Below are positions 24,797 to 36,894 of a stretch of DNA of 63,594 bases, piece after piece; the first letter of the stretch is position 1; each line of letters starts with the position of its first letter. This DNA comes from Priapulus caudatus. Taxonomy: Eukaryota > Priapulida > Priapulimorpha > Priapulimorphida > Priapulidae. Made by a program: the position numbers and the translations under genes. The notes beneath the pieces are model-generated. The model ran no database searches and was not told where the DNA came from. It saw only the letters and a program-made list of their open reading frames with translations. The DNA lies in the NCBI RefSeq assembly GCF_000485595.1, contig NW_014577434.1, forward strand, positions 81,540-145,133, read 5' to 3'.

Positions 24797-26245
24797 ATCT
24801 TATGCATTGTGAAATGTTGAATAAATCCCGTCGAAATAGACGTAACACATTTTATTGAAACCAAGGTCTGCATGCAAACAAGTCAGCATCGAACCACATG
24901 CACTATGTGTTATATTCCATATATTGTGTTATATGCATTATGTTATGCCCAGCCGATGCCCAGTAAACAAACCTGCCGTTTAATGTGGCCTGATGTGGAA
25001 AAGTTTACAACGAGACGACTGATATGTGAAACCATGCAGGCGTCAGCCCCCAGCAGTTGCAAACGTATAATGAAATTCTTTGTAAGGGAGACTGCCTGGG
25101 AATCAGTCAGATACACAATCATCAGTAGCTGACATCTATCGAAATCCCGCTGTACGATCATTTCATTCCAGCTATAGCAATGTTCGCGCTCAGATTTTCA
25201 GAGCGTGTTAGGCGAAATAATACGCAACGAAATATATCGGAGGATTTGTGTCAAGATATCAATTTCGGTAAGATTTGCTGGATAATTCTGTAATGCTGTA
25301 CCGAAATCTAATTTTATTATGAGCAGCAACTTGCGGTACGCACTACAATATTATTGGCTGTAGTAGTACCAGCTGTTGTTATCTCATTGTTATGTCGTGG
25401 AACATACTTTTCGTTCATATAAATGTTTTGTAAAGGTGGCGTGGGTTGTGTGGATATTGGTGGCCTTCAGTTTTTGTGCTCTGCTAAACTGCACTTTTGC
25501 TGTGCTTGAGAAACGCCCATAGATTCCAAAAAGCAACCGAAGGCTCTGCATTCTGTTACATCTATCAAATAGGAAAATGTCCAACAATTGTTTGAGAAAC
25601 AGCGGGCACAGTGGTGAGGTAGGTTTGCGACAAAACACTGTTTTCCAGAATACTCGAAATAAATAGCAAATTGGAAATGAACATTTTGAAATTGAACTTT
25701 TAGTGTGGACGTCGAAGCAGAAAGAGAGTTAAACAGCTATTTTTGGAAACACACTTGCGTATGTGTTGGCATCTGAGCACTGAGAACGTGCGATGCCAGA
25801 GCAGCAGGAAATCTATTCCATTCAGCAGTATTATTAGACGGAGCCAGTGTACAAGCCCGCCTTGTCAGTGCTATTGCCCGCGTCTCTGTTTCACCCTTAA
25901 TCGTATCATCTGTCGTCTTGCCCTCTTCCGTAAATATTGTGCGGCTGTCTGGTGCGTCCTAGAAAACTCTGGGAGTTATGACGTCAGTGAAGGTTACGGA
26001 TAAAAGCGTTAGCAGTGAAAAGAGTACTGTAACGAGTGAGGTTCGAAATCAAGTTGCAATATCATTTTTAATTTTAAAAGCAGTAATATGATAATGCTCT
26101 TTATGAAACCAGATGCAAATGAAGGAAAAAAAGGAATCCGTCAAGGTTGCATTTCTTATCCTACGTCTGTGATAGCATAGCCAGTCAATAAAGAACAGAG
26201 TTAAATAGCCAGCAGATATATTGACATTATAGTTATCGATATTAT

Positions 26246-26283
26246 CAGGAGTAGATAATAGGGAATCCCTATTATATCTACTG
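26246..26283. mobile_element. CARRAG palindrome with ATATTAT flanks (copy 2)
   Basis: Starts CAGGAGTAGATAATAGGGA and ends TCCCTATTATATCTACTG. Both flanks read ATATTAT (26239-26245, 26284-26290), whereas both flanks of the equivalent element in copy 1 read CTATTAT. The interior also differs from copy 1. Confidence 0.7.
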
Positions 26284-27727
26284 ATATTATCTAGACGTGA
26301 GCGGCATAGATATTACTGGATTGATTAAAGAAACATATTTTCGTCAGAATAAATTCAGTAAAGTGCTATAGATTAAAAGAAGCAACCTAATGTTGTTTTC
26401 TTCGCGAAAAAAAAAATCCCACAGAAATGGATCAGTAACAGCTTGCCGTCTCTGCTGTAGTGAGCTTACTTATGCCGGTGAAGCCTATTCGAAAGAGGCG
26501 TTAGCACAACAGCTGTGCGAGATAGCGTGACTGCATTGCGAAGGCATTCTAAATTGAGAATTCAGCAGTTGTCATAGAAAATGTAATACATGTGGTTTCA
26601 GTCTCACGGGAGCAGACCTACGTAACGAAATTCCGCGTTTTTCTCCTATCGTACGTTTCGTGCTTGGCATCAGTATTCTTGTAGTTGAACCATTTCACTG
26701 TCGTTGCCAACAATAATACGGGAATAAATGTTTTTTTCTGCCTCTCTAGTTGTATTATGTATGTTTATATATATTATTATATTATATATATTCATACTTA
26801 TATATCCAAACACGTTCCGTGCGTTTGAGGAGTATACGAAAATAAGGTACACACACACGCACAACGCACATGTGATGTCCATCAGTGCTTTTATATAATA
26901 TATATGTGCGAGTAATTTCTGTCATGTTTTTCTTGGCTCGGGCAACGAAATAGGTCAGTTATGGGTCCAACAAACGCCTTATTTGTTGATGCGGCGACCA
27001 TCCATAACACACTAGCAAATAAACAACACTGCCGAGCACATCTGTTGGTCGTTGGACGTTGTCCTCGAGAGACATTTCGTATTATTCATATATTACCCTG
27101 GTTTAATCGCATTCGACTATACTAAGAACAGGGAGTGATGACGCTATTTATGGCATACGACCTCAGCGTATTCACCTCTTGATATCTGATGCAGAACAGT
27201 GCAACAACTTAAATACCACAAGTGGATGTTCTCAGAACTCGAGTAACACAGGGTGCTGTATCTCATATGAATCTATACATATCTTAAACTACGATGCCTT
27301 ACTACTTACCTGGCCAATTATGTGCCAATTTTCATACCTTGGTCAAAAAGTGCGCAATTATATTCATTAGCTCCTGTTCTACTGCTGATATTGATGAGGA
27401 TGCTAGCTTCATAGTAGTAACTATCTGCTGTCTGCTCGCCACATCTTTACACCTATTCACAGGCTTCCTCTAAATGTGCAGGGTAGAGGCAGTGTAGCAT
27501 ATAACCGAAATAACCGTAAGAAGTGTTCGTGGATCATTAAAACCCAGACAATACAGTGCGCTAAACTACACTGCATGAACGTCAGCATATTTTTCGTCGG
27601 GAAAGAGTCGGCAAAGAGAGTCGTAGGAAACGGGGAAATCTCTCGCGATCATTTCTCTGTGGTGCTGGCCATGACACGCGCGCGGTTCTTCATTCAATCA
27701 TTCATTCTAGCTCTCGCTGTGACAACA

Positions 27728-27790
27728 AAGAAGAGGAGGAAGAAGAGAGGAGGAAGAGAGGAGGAAGTGGAGAAGAGGAAGAAGCAAAAA
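27728..27790. repeat. Short polypurine tract
   Basis: GAAGAGGAGGAAG-type purine run, the complement in style of the long pyrimidine tract that begins at 27980. Together they bracket the inverted arm at 27827-27979. Confidence 0.8.
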
Positions 27791-27826
27791 CACGCATGAT
27801 GCCTCACGCCTCCCAATGAGTTCAGA

Positions 27827-27979
27827 TTCATCAACAGCTGCCGGCACGCGGGGGGAAAACGCCGTAGGAAACAGGCAGCAGCACATCCCCGCGACGCCCT
27901 CTCTAACAACACGGCGGTGTACAGTCAGCCAGTCAGTCAGTCAGTCAGTCAGGAAGCTGCTTCCAACCATCATGACTTG
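27827..27979. repeat. Inverted repeat arm, right
   Basis: Reverse complement of 23086-23234, joined on its right to polypyrimidine DNA at the base where copy 1 would continue into CAACA. This is consistent with an inversion between purine and pyrimidine tracts, or with a mis-join. Confidence 0.85.
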
Positions 27980-28535
27980 GTTCCTTCTCTCTTCTTCCTC
28001 CTCTCCTCTTCCTCCTCTCTTCTTCCTCCTTTCTTCTTCCTTCTCCCTTCTTCATCCTTTCTTCTTCCTTCTCTCTTCTTCCTCCTCTCTTCTTCCTCCT
28101 CTCTTCTTCCTCCTCTCTTCTTCCTCCTCTCTTCTTCCTCCTCTCTTCTTCCTTCTTTTTTCTTCCTTCTCTCCTCTTCCTCCTCTCTTCCTCCTCTCTT
28201 CTTCCTCCTCTCTTCTTCCTTCTCTCTTCTTCCTTCTCTCATCTTCCTCCTCTCTTTTTCCCCTCTTCTTCCTCCTCTCTTCTTCCTTCTTCCTTCTTCC
28301 TCCTCTCTTCTTCCTCTCTTCCTCCTCTCTTCTTCATCCTCTCTTCTTCCTTCTCTCTTCCTTCTTTTTTCTTCCTCTTCTCCTCTTCCTCCTCTCTTCT
28401 TTCTTCTTTGTTCTACCTTCTCTCCTCTTCCTTCTCTCTTCTTCCTTCTCTCTTATTCGTTCTCTCTTCTTCCTTCTCTCTTCTTCTTTCGCCCTTCTTC
28501 CTTCTCTCTTCTTCCTTCTTTCTTCTTCCTCCTTT
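27980..28535. repeat. Polypyrimidine tract (TCTTCTTCCTCCTC)n
   Basis: About 550 bases of almost pure pyrimidine with an irregular 12-15 bp period. Long Ser/Leu/Phe frames across it are artefacts. The tract is capable of intramolecular triplex formation. Confidence 0.95.
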
Positions 28536-29430
28536 GTCAGTGACGAGTGTGCGGTCCATCTAGAACGTACGCGTCGTAACTGTGCATAGTTTGGTCTGTC
28601 TCTACCTCCCTTTCTCTATTGTTAATACTGGGAAGCCACTGTTCGCATGCTAACGTATGATCCCGTTATCCGGCGTACATAGTTGTTGGGCTGTTCACCC
28701 CGGATGCCGCGTACAATGAAATAGCTTCTGGTATAAATACGCGTCGTGTAAAAACAACGACGGGCTGGGCTGTAAAAGCAGCAAGATCTCAGTGCGGGAG
28801 CACTTTGCATTCTAGTCTTACACAGTCAACTCCCCGTTATACCAACGCGTCAGGGGATCCTCCCCGCATATCACTATCAGTCTGTGGCGAGATCCCGTAT
28901 TTGACGATGAATGGAAACATTGAAAATTGATTGACAGCTATTGTGACGTACGGCTGAGCGATAAGCTAAGAACGACAGCGCGTCACTCATTCTCATTCTT
29001 AGTGACATTTTCTCATTGCAATACGGGGCATGCCGTGCTGTTAGATATTAGATAGGCAGACTATATACGAGGACCTCTATAGCGTGAAGGATTCTTAAAG
29101 ATATGTAGCTAGATATTTCATTTTTTTGTTAGATTTTATGTTGGTTTGGCAGACAGCCCACTGCTACAGATGCTCGCGTGTCGACGTTCCAAGATAGAAG
29201 AGATAAGAACAAGACAGATAGCTCTCTGAGAACAGATAAAATGAAAGAAAGTAAGAGGAAGTGGGTCTGATGGATAAAAAATGGAGAGCACCAAATATAT
29301 AACGAACCAGTGGGTGACGCACCAGGAGGCTGGGCTATATATATATATCATATATATATATTCATTATATATATATAATATATATATTACTTATATTCTA
29401 AGTATATAATATGATGTACACTGTATTTAT
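28536..29430. other. No gene recognised
   Basis: Mixed DNA ending in a TATATA-rich patch at about 29335-29400. No convincing coding frame. Confidence 0.35.
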
Positions 29431-29817
29431 GCGTTAATGTATGTTCACATGGCTACATATATTTATAAATGTACAATGTGTGTTTGCATGTACATGTATT
29501 TATATGTCTATGTGTGCTTCAATGGTACATGTATTCTATAAATGTCCAATGTTGTGTTCACATGTACATGTATTTTATAAATGTCAAGTTGTGTTCACAC
29601 TGTACATGTACTTTAAAGTATGTATAATGTGTGCTTCCACATGTACATTGTACTTTATATGGTATAATGGTGTGTTACACTGTACATGTATTTGTATGTA
29701 TAAAGTGTGCTCAAATGTAATGGTATTTATATTATAAAGTGTGTTCCCATGTACATGTATTTATTATTAATGTAATGTTTACATGTACTGTATTTTATTC
29801 TATACATGTACATACAT

Positions 29818-29866
29818 CAAGAGTACATACTAGGTAGATTATGTATCTCCTATTATGTACTGCTTG
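29818..29866. mobile_element. CARRAG palindrome in the minisatellite
   Basis: Left CAAGAGTACATACTAGG and right CTCCTATTATGTACTGCTTG form imperfect arms. The local sequence is indel-rich, so the flanking duplication cannot be judged. Confidence 0.5.
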
Positions 29867-29919
29867 ACATAGCATGTCAATACATGTACCTGTTTTAGTT
29901 TATAGCATGTACATATCAT

Positions 29920-29971
29920 CAAGAGTACATACTACGCGATTATGTTAATTATCTTACTATTATGTATCTTG
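29920..29971. mobile_element. Second CARRAG palindrome in the minisatellite
   Basis: Left CAAGAGTACATACTACG and right CTATTATGTATCTTG, related to the element 50 bp upstream. Arms are blurred by indels. Confidence 0.45.
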
Positions 29972-29996
29972 ACCATCCATAGTAACAATACCTCCT

Positions 29997-30228
29997 CAGG
30001 GTTCTGCCAGATTTTTTAGTGCGGGCGCATCCATTTGCGAGCGAAGTCGCAAGACTGCAAAGCGCCGTAGCACGAAGCAATCTAGGGGGGTTTCGGGGGC
30101 GATGCCCTCGCCTTGAAAATGTTCATATGCAAAAATTAATGCGTGGCGGCAGACTCTATTAGTGCCGGGCGGCCAACGCGAGTGCGGGCGCCCCCGCCCC
30201 ACGCCGCCCACCGTGGGCCAGAACTCTG
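29997..30228. mobile_element. hAT-like MITE
   Basis: Ends CAGGGTTCTGCCAGA and GGGCCAGAACTCTG are inverted, and the second half is GC-rich (GGCGCCCCCGCC). A CAGGG start and internal GGGGGTTTCGGGGGCGATGCCC are typical of short hAT elements. No clear 8-bp target duplication is visible because it lies in repeat DNA. Confidence 0.6.
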
Positions 30229-30794
30229 TACATGTATATTATTTGTCATTAGTGTTTCACCATGTACATGTATACTTTATATGAAGTGCTGTTTACATGT
30301 ACCCTATATTTATGATTAATGTATGTTCCAATGTCATGTATTTATATGTTTGCTTGCTGGTGTTTCACACGTAACATGTATTTATATCGATGTGTGTTCA
30401 CATGTAGATTGTACTTTATGGTACTAAATTGTGTTCACATGTACATGTATTTATATTAATGTGTGTTACATGTACGATGTATTTTATGTATATGTGTGTT
30501 CACATCGTACATAGTCTTCTATATTAATTGTGTGTTCACATGTACATGTATTTCATGTATAATGTGTGTTCACATGTCCATGCTAATTTATATTAATGTG
30601 TGTGTTCACACTGTACATGTATTATATGTATAATGTGGTGTTCACAGTGGTACATGTATTTATGTCTAATGTGTGTTCACATGTACTGTCTTTATGTATG
30701 AATGTGTATTCACACGTTACATGTATTTATGTCTATTCATATATATATATAATATTTGATATATATATATATATACTTATATATGTAGGTTAGC

Positions 30795-31090
30795 ATTGCA
30801 AGGGGGGTTTGAGAGCGATTTAGAGTTGGGGAGGGGGTAGCAAGCGGGTGGGAGTAGGGGAAGCGAGCGGGTGGGGAGGTAGGGGACGGACCTGCGGGTG
30901 GGAGTAGGGGAGCGAGCGGGTGGGGAGTCAGGGGGCGAGCGGTGGGGAGTAGGGGAGGCGAGCGGTGGGAGATAGGGGAGCGAAGCGGTGGGGGTAGGGA
31001 GCGAGCGGGTGGGGAGTAGGGGAGGCGAGCGGGTGGGAGTAGGGGAGCGAGCGGGTGGGGAGTAGGGGAGCGAGCGGGTGGGGAGTAGCT
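30795..31090. repeat. G-rich 21-23 bp minisatellite
   Basis: Units of GAGCGAGCGGGTGGGGAGTAGGG with length jitter, about 13 copies. Regular GGG/GGGG runs mean the plus strand could form G-quadruplexes. Confidence 0.9.
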
Positions 31091-31186
31091 TCGCATATGG
31101 AGGTTAAAACGCTTACACCGACGCGGGAGAATCCGTGGTGACTGCGCCATGATTCAGAGCGGGTCTACTCATTGCTAGGATTATAC

Positions 31187-31213
31187 CAGCAGTGTCATAT
31201 TATGACACTCCTG
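31187..31213. mobile_element. Minimal CARRAG-family palindrome, 27 bp
   Basis: CAGCAGTGTCATA directly abuts TATGACACTCCTG with no loop. It is flanked by a perfect 7-bp direct repeat ATTATAC (31180-31186, 31214-31220). The smallest family member seen here. Confidence 0.75.
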
Positions 31214-31426
31214 ATTATACGTGTCAGCTACAGCCGTCAGCTGCTGCCCTTGCATCGCGCTCTACGATGACTCTGACATTGCGGATGCTTGCTTGTGACA
31301 TTGGTGCTGCCTGGAATGACCATAGCGTGTATGTGGGAACGCCTGCTTACTTTACCCCACCCCCCACCACCATCACCACCAAACACACACGCAAATATAC
31401 CGTTTTGAAACGCAGTAGTTATATTT

Positions 31427-31695
31427 CAGGGCCATAGGTTGAGCAAATTCCTAGGGGTGGGGTGGGGGGCAAAATTTCCTGTCTCAACTTTGTAATGATG
31501 ACCGACGGGCGCAGCTCCTGATCGACGTCCATATTGTGGTAGCGGTGGGTCTGAGACAAGGCTTTCACGGATAACTAAGTGATAAAAAAATCACCTTAGG
31601 GTTATTTACGATTATTAGCCCAGCTTATTTTTTTATTTTGCTCCAAAATCTAGGGGGTCAGCTGCCCCTTGCACCCCCCCCAGGCTACGGCCCTG
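31427..31695. mobile_element. hAT-like MITE, 269 bp
   Basis: Ends CAGGGCCATAGGTT and GGCTACGGCCCTG are inverted. The interior has GGGGTGGGGTGGGGGGCAAAATTT and TAGGGGGTCAGCTGCCCC, a style common to short hAT elements. The target duplication is unclear. Confidence 0.55.
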
Positions 31696-31764
31696 TATTT
31701 AATGAACTGGATGAAATTACAGTGCGGTGCTAAAAAGGCCGAAGTTGTAACGATTGTGCAACAT

Positions 31765-31974
31765 GTTCTGCTTGCATCTATGACAAATATGATTATTCTT
31801 CCTATGACAAATATGGACAATCACTGCTTGCGTTCATAATAGCGCTCCTAAACTCCTATGATGCGCACAACACGTACAGCAACATTTGTCATAGGAAGAA
31901 TCTTCCTATGACAAATAGTGTCATAGGAGAGCGTATATACGTATGTCGTATTTGTCATAGATGCTAGCAGAACA
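31765..31974. repeat. Foldback with TATGACAAATA repeats
   Basis: GTTCTGCTTGCATCTATG at the left faces CATAGATGCTAGCAGAAC at the right. TTTGTCATAGGAAGA/TCTTCCTATGACAAAT forms a second, internal palindrome at about 31884-31916. Probably a small non-autonomous element. Confidence 0.6.
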
Positions 31975-32540
31975 GGCTGGAATGTGATTGCTTGACGAGT
32001 TATTATATCTCCCCACGCGGAATGGAAGTAGGTAGTGAGCTTCCCGCTTCGTAGCAGTAGCAGAGTGTGGTGCATGCAGATGAATGAAACAGCATAAGTT
32101 ACAAGATGTATGCGGTGATCTTTTTTTAAACACTAGTACTGTAGTACAGTCAAGCTGTACGATTCGTACATACCGACCGCAGTGCGACCGAGCTAACGAT
32201 ATCGCGAACATATATACATATTTCCACGCTGCTGCGCGCACCATGTCACCTCTAAACATTCATCAATTCTTTTCTAACTAAACAATAAACATCTCAGAAC
32301 AAGTAATGCCGTCATATTCGCCCTCGATATGATGTCGGAATAAACGGGATTTTGAATGTTGTGCAGAAAAACGTAAGCGCTTCACTTCTGTAAAGCTTGA
32401 TGCTTGTCTACATACCATGGAGGGTTTGTGATAACGAATGGATGGTGTTTACAAATTTCTAATTTCTTTCTCTCATTCTTCTTAATTTTCTCATGTGAGA
32501 GATTAGCTTTTTTCGAACATTTCTGCACATATCTGCTCCG
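31975..32540. other. No gene recognised
   Basis: No convincing coding frame. Overlapping frames on opposite strands have no recognisable domain. Confidence 0.3.
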
Positions 32541-32740
32541 TAGGTTATAGACATGCTGTCCGGTCTTCCCGTGTAAGCAGTAGGTTATAGACATGCTGTC
32601 CGATCTCCCCGTGTAAGCAGTAGGTTATAGACATGCTGTCAGATCTCCCCGTGTAAGCAGTAGGTTATAGACATGATGTTAGATCTCCACGTGTAAGCAG
32701 TAGGTTATAGACATGCTGTCCGGTCTCCCCGTGTAAGCAG
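32541..32740. repeat. Five exact-length 40-bp tandem repeats
   Basis: Units begin TAGGTTATAGACATGCTGTC at 32541, 32581, 32621, 32661 and 32701 and end CCCCGTGTAAGCAG, with a few substitutions and no indels. The clean phase contrasts with the noisy minisatellites elsewhere in the window. Confidence 0.95.
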
Positions 32741-35090
32741 TAGCTGGAGACTTGCAGTATAGCTTCGATTCGGCACCGCAATATTTTCGGACGGGCATAA
32801 CTAATGCGATGTCATGTAGCGAAGCTGCTTGCTTACCGTGATCGTATAAGTGGTTACGCGTGGGTGTATGTCTAACACCCTTTGCTAACGTCTATCAGGC
32901 ACATATTGACATGAACAAAACAACAGTGATATACGTATTCTAGTTACTCTCTTCAATCGTTATCTCTTAAGCTATGTATAATCCCATAACAGGGCAAGCG
33001 CGTACACGAGGCTTACGCGAGACACCGTCATAACTTACGAGGCTAATGCGGTGACGTCGGGTTATCTAAAAAAGATGTTCAGGCTGTGTAACTATCGTAG
33101 TTTGTCTATATTTTGCTAGCTCTCTATGTCCCTCTCTCTCGCCAAGCAAGAGATTTTATACCCAAACTGGAGACCCGCTTACCTAATATCGTCAACCCTA
33201 ACCCTATAACGCGATCGCCTGTAATTGGTTGCCTCTATACTACCTGGCTGGTCCATGGTCACGACTACACAGCTGGGCATGTACCCAAAATAGAACAATA
33301 GCATAATAGTGATTCTACCCCTTTCCTTTGCTAATTTCTTACTATGTATTTCTGCGGTATTACAGTCAGAGCGCGACACTCTCGCAGATTTCATCCCATT
33401 ATCCCCCATTTCCATAAAATGCTAGACGCCAAGTTTGAATTATCGGTTATTAGCTGAAATCCTTAACGATTTCCGAAACCCACCCATCGGCTCTACATCT
33501 ACAAATGCGTAGATCTAAACAAGACTGGATCTAGTGCACGCACCCTGTAAGTATAACAAGCGAACATAACATAAACGAGCATTATGAGATGGACAGCCTG
33601 CTAATGAAGGGAAAGCTATCGGCACGGCGTGAATGAACTATCAGCTTCCGATGATGACGTTTATTCAGATCGCTATCAGCAGGAAATTCTGTGCGAGGAA
33701 TTTCTCCGGTAGAAATCACTTGAAGAGGACTTGATTAAAGGACAACCCGATTGTTCTCTCAGAAAATAACCCCCGCCGTGGCGCGTGCCCACTGCAGGCT
33801 TTTTGTGAATAAAAACGACTAAGGCTATAGTACATACATATTTATTTTCGGCGGTCCATCTAGGCTTCGTACACTGAGTGCGCAGCAGCATATGCTAGCA
33901 TCTGGTATAATACCGAGTTCATTTGCAGCTACTGTAGAGAAAACTCTTCCGATCTGGTCGCACAACTCGTTGCAGCTTCCATTGCTAAGTATTACGCTGT
34001 ACCATCTTTCAAGTCATTCGTGTAATCGATGAGAATGAAGCTGAAAGATATATACCTATGCGGTCAAAGGGATTTGCGCTCCGGCTGGGCAAGTATGTGA
34101 TGTGATGACATTGGCTGTGCTCCACAAGGCGGTCACACTTTTAAGTGTTTATTAAACGAACCTCGCTATTAACCCAGCTGGCTTGCATATCCGCGTTCAC
34201 ACGTGTCCCTGGTTTCGCGCGCTCCTTGCTTTCTCGACTATACTTGATTAGATTTATTGGGTGGGAAATCCCTGATAATGACTGTAGGTCACCCCGTAGA
34301 CTCGCTAGGCCGTGAGCAATTCAATACACACCCGCAGGAAGACAGCTGTGCGCGTGGTGTAGGGAGTTGTTTAGCATCCTGAGGAAGCTGCGGAGTTGCC
34401 CGCATCCATGAGTCATTGTACATCGATCAAAATGCTCCTGGTGGTATTTAACCGCGTGGCTGAGTCTCCATCATCGCAAAACTATATATTTAGATATGTA
34501 TTTAGATTAACATTGATAGCTTGTTTGCAGTAGCATCAAAGGCAGCGAAAATATCCAAAGGGAGAAACATCTTTATTTATAAAGCGTAATACTTCTTGGA
34601 AGTAGATTTTTAAACATTTCTTTGTAACTAGAGGTGTATTTTAATGTTTAGCGCGACCTCACCGAAGGTTTGTTTTTAATACAGTCTGGCGTGAAGTTAA
34701 AATGCCAAGGGTTGGTCTCCCAGACGGCTGCTAACTCACACGTAGACATTTTATGTGCGCACAGCGCCGGCGCTAAAGATGCATCCATCATCACCCATAG
34801 ATTTCGCATACACTGTTTGATATATGAATACTAATAGCTAAACAGACTTGCGATCGTTATAGAATTAGCCATTTACTTGGTTCGACGGCCTGTCGGTATA
34901 TCTTTACGCTACAAGGGTTGATCTTTGTTTGGCTTTTTCTTCATTATTCTTTTAATATTGTTGTTCTAACTTGTATTGTTAAATTGGAGATACACTGGTA
35001 TTTGGATATTATTGATACGGTATACGATTATGTGGCGTGTACACGTAGGGTGGGGCACGTAGGAATTCTGTTGCTTACTGAAGTGAGATA
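32741..35090. other. No gene recognised
   Basis: About 2.3 kb with short, unconvincing frames on both strands and no repeat structure that I could define. Confidence 0.35.
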
Positions 35091-35127
35091 TTGTTCATGG
35101 CTTCAGTAAGTCGGCAAGAAGAAACCC

Positions 35128-36130
35128 ACGCGAATGCATGCGTGGGCGTTGGCGCGTGCGCGTGCGCGTGCGCTGGCTTGTGGCGCGTGTGTACGTGCGT
35201 GCGGTGCGCGGATCGTGTACGCGCTGTGCGCGTATGCTACGTGCGTGTGCGGCGGCGTACGTGTGGCGCAGGCTTGCCGTGGGTGTACGTGCGTGGGCGT
35301 GCGCCGTACGTGTTTCGTGGCGTGTGCGTGCGCGTACGTGTGCGCGTGTGTACGTGCGTGGGCGTGCGCGTACGTGTGCGCGCTGTGCGCGTGAGTACGT
35401 GGCGTGCGCGTGCGCGTACGTGGTGTGCGCGTATCGTGTGCGCGGCTGTTGCGCGTGCGCCGTACGTGGTGCGCGACTGTGTATCGTGCGTGGCGTGCGC
35501 TGTACGTGTGCGCGCTGCTTGGCGCGCTGTGGGCGCGGCTGTGCGCGTGAGTGCGTGCGTGTGCGTCCGCGCGACTGTGCGCGTGAGTACGTGCGTGGGC
35601 GTGCGCGTACGTGTGCGCGTACGTATGCGCGGCTGCGCGCTGTTGTGTACGTGCGTGTTGCGATGCGCGTGAGTATACCGCGGTGTGTATCTGTGCGTGT
35701 GCGTGCGCGTGCGCGTGAGTATACGTACGTGTGTGTGCGTGGCTGCGCGTGTGTGTACGTGTGTGTGCGTGCGCGTGCGCGTGAGTATACGCACGTGTGT
35801 ACGTGCGTGTGTACGTGCGTGTGCGTGCGCGTACGTGTGCGCGGCTGCGCGCGTGTGTACGTGCGTGTGCGTGCGCGTGAGTATACGCGCGTGTGTGTGC
35901 CGCGCTGTCGCGCTGTATCGTACGTGCTGTGCGTGGCTGCGTGCGCGTAACGTGTGCGTGTGTGTATCGTGCGTTGTGCGTGCGCGGTACGAGGTGTGCG
36001 CGCTGTGCGTCGTGTGTACGTTGCGTGTGCTGCGCGTTACGTGTGCCGGCTGCGCGCGTCGTGACTGTGCGCTGTGCGTGCGCGTACGTGTGCGCGGCTG
36101 CGCGCGTGTGTACGTGCGTGCGGACGGAAG
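35128..36130. repeat. Alternating purine-pyrimidine tract (GTGCGTGCGCGTACGTGT)
   Basis: About 1 kb of G/T-C/G/A alternation, rich in CGCGTACGTGTGCGCG words. It is open in five frames and encodes Arg/Val/Cys-Ala runs that are artefacts. Alternating purine-pyrimidine, GC-rich DNA is the classic Z-DNA former, and CpG density is extreme here. Confidence 0.9.
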
Positions 36131-36450
36131 AGGACCACCCCGCATACGTCTACGTGTCTGCCTCCTGCCTCCATGGTTACTGAACTACGCAGTACTTAGC
36201 GCTGACGCAACTCTGCACGTCTTGCGTTACTTGATTCGCCCTCCTGGCGAACACGTGCGCGGCTGCTGCGCGCCAGCCACAGTTAGGTCGGCTTTCTTTT
36301 CGTCTGGCTTGAGAAAGCCTGCCGAAGCAGCAGTGTTGACATATGCCTTGTGTTTGATAGGCCAGTGTCATGCTTATAGACAATCCTGCTACTCTCTACG
36401 CGTCTACACGGTGCCTTGCAACCGTGAAGGTGTATTTTATTAGATACAAT
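36131..36450. other. Spacer, no gene recognised
   Basis: Unique-looking DNA between the Z-prone and polypurine tracts. It could be translated in short stretches but shows no family. Confidence 0.3.
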
Positions 36451-36559
36451 CCTTATTGTCAATGTGTGCGGTCGTTATTAGTATAGTAGTATATCTTGGT
36501 ATTAAGATCAGGGTCATGGGAAGAGAAGGATTTACAATACGGCGGTAGAAAGAACGAAA

Positions 36560-36849
36560 CAGTGAGAGTAAGGAAGGGGTGAGCGGAAGAGAGCGAGAGC
36601 GAGAGCGAGAGAGAGAGAGAGAGCGAGAGAGAGCGAGAGAGGGAGAGAGAGAGAGAGGGGGGCGTCGCGCCGTGGGAGAGAGAGAGAGAGGAGAGAGGAG
36701 AGGAGAGAGAGAGAGAGGGAGAGAGAGAGAGAGAAGGAGAGAGCGGGGAGCGAGAGGAGAGAGGGAGAGAGGAGAGCGAGAGGAGAGAGGAGAGGAACGA
36801 GAGAGGGGGAGAGAGCGAGAGAGAGACAGACAGACAGAGAGGGAGATCG

Positions 36850-36894
<45 letters not shown>

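Larger units (their letters stand above)
23245..27727. repeat. Segmental duplication, copy 2 (~4.5 kb)
   Basis: Direct repeat of 18707-23085. It keeps exon A, its CpG-rich upstream block and the hairpin elements, and has a 180-bp segment at about 24085-24270 that copy 1 lacks. It ends abruptly where a GAAGAGGAGG polypurine run begins. Confidence 0.9.
29430..30750. repeat. Noisy ~33-bp minisatellite (CATGTACATGTATTTATAT...)
   Basis: Repeating words GTGTTCACATGTACATGTA and TTTATGTATAATGT with many single-base indels. It is interrupted by two CARRAG palindromes and one hAT-like MITE. Open frames through it are repeat translations. Confidence 0.85.

Noticed and set aside
27816-28589. 257-codon Ser/Leu/Phe frame
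   Set aside because: Translation of the polypyrimidine tract plus the inverted arm.
32541-32740. Regular 40-bp repeats considered as a CRISPR array
   Set aside because: No distinct spacers; the whole unit repeats, and the window is eukaryotic.
35091-36145. Very long open frames (up to 302 codons) on both strands
   Set aside because: They are translations of alternating GT/GC repeat DNA, open in many frames at once, with no domain.
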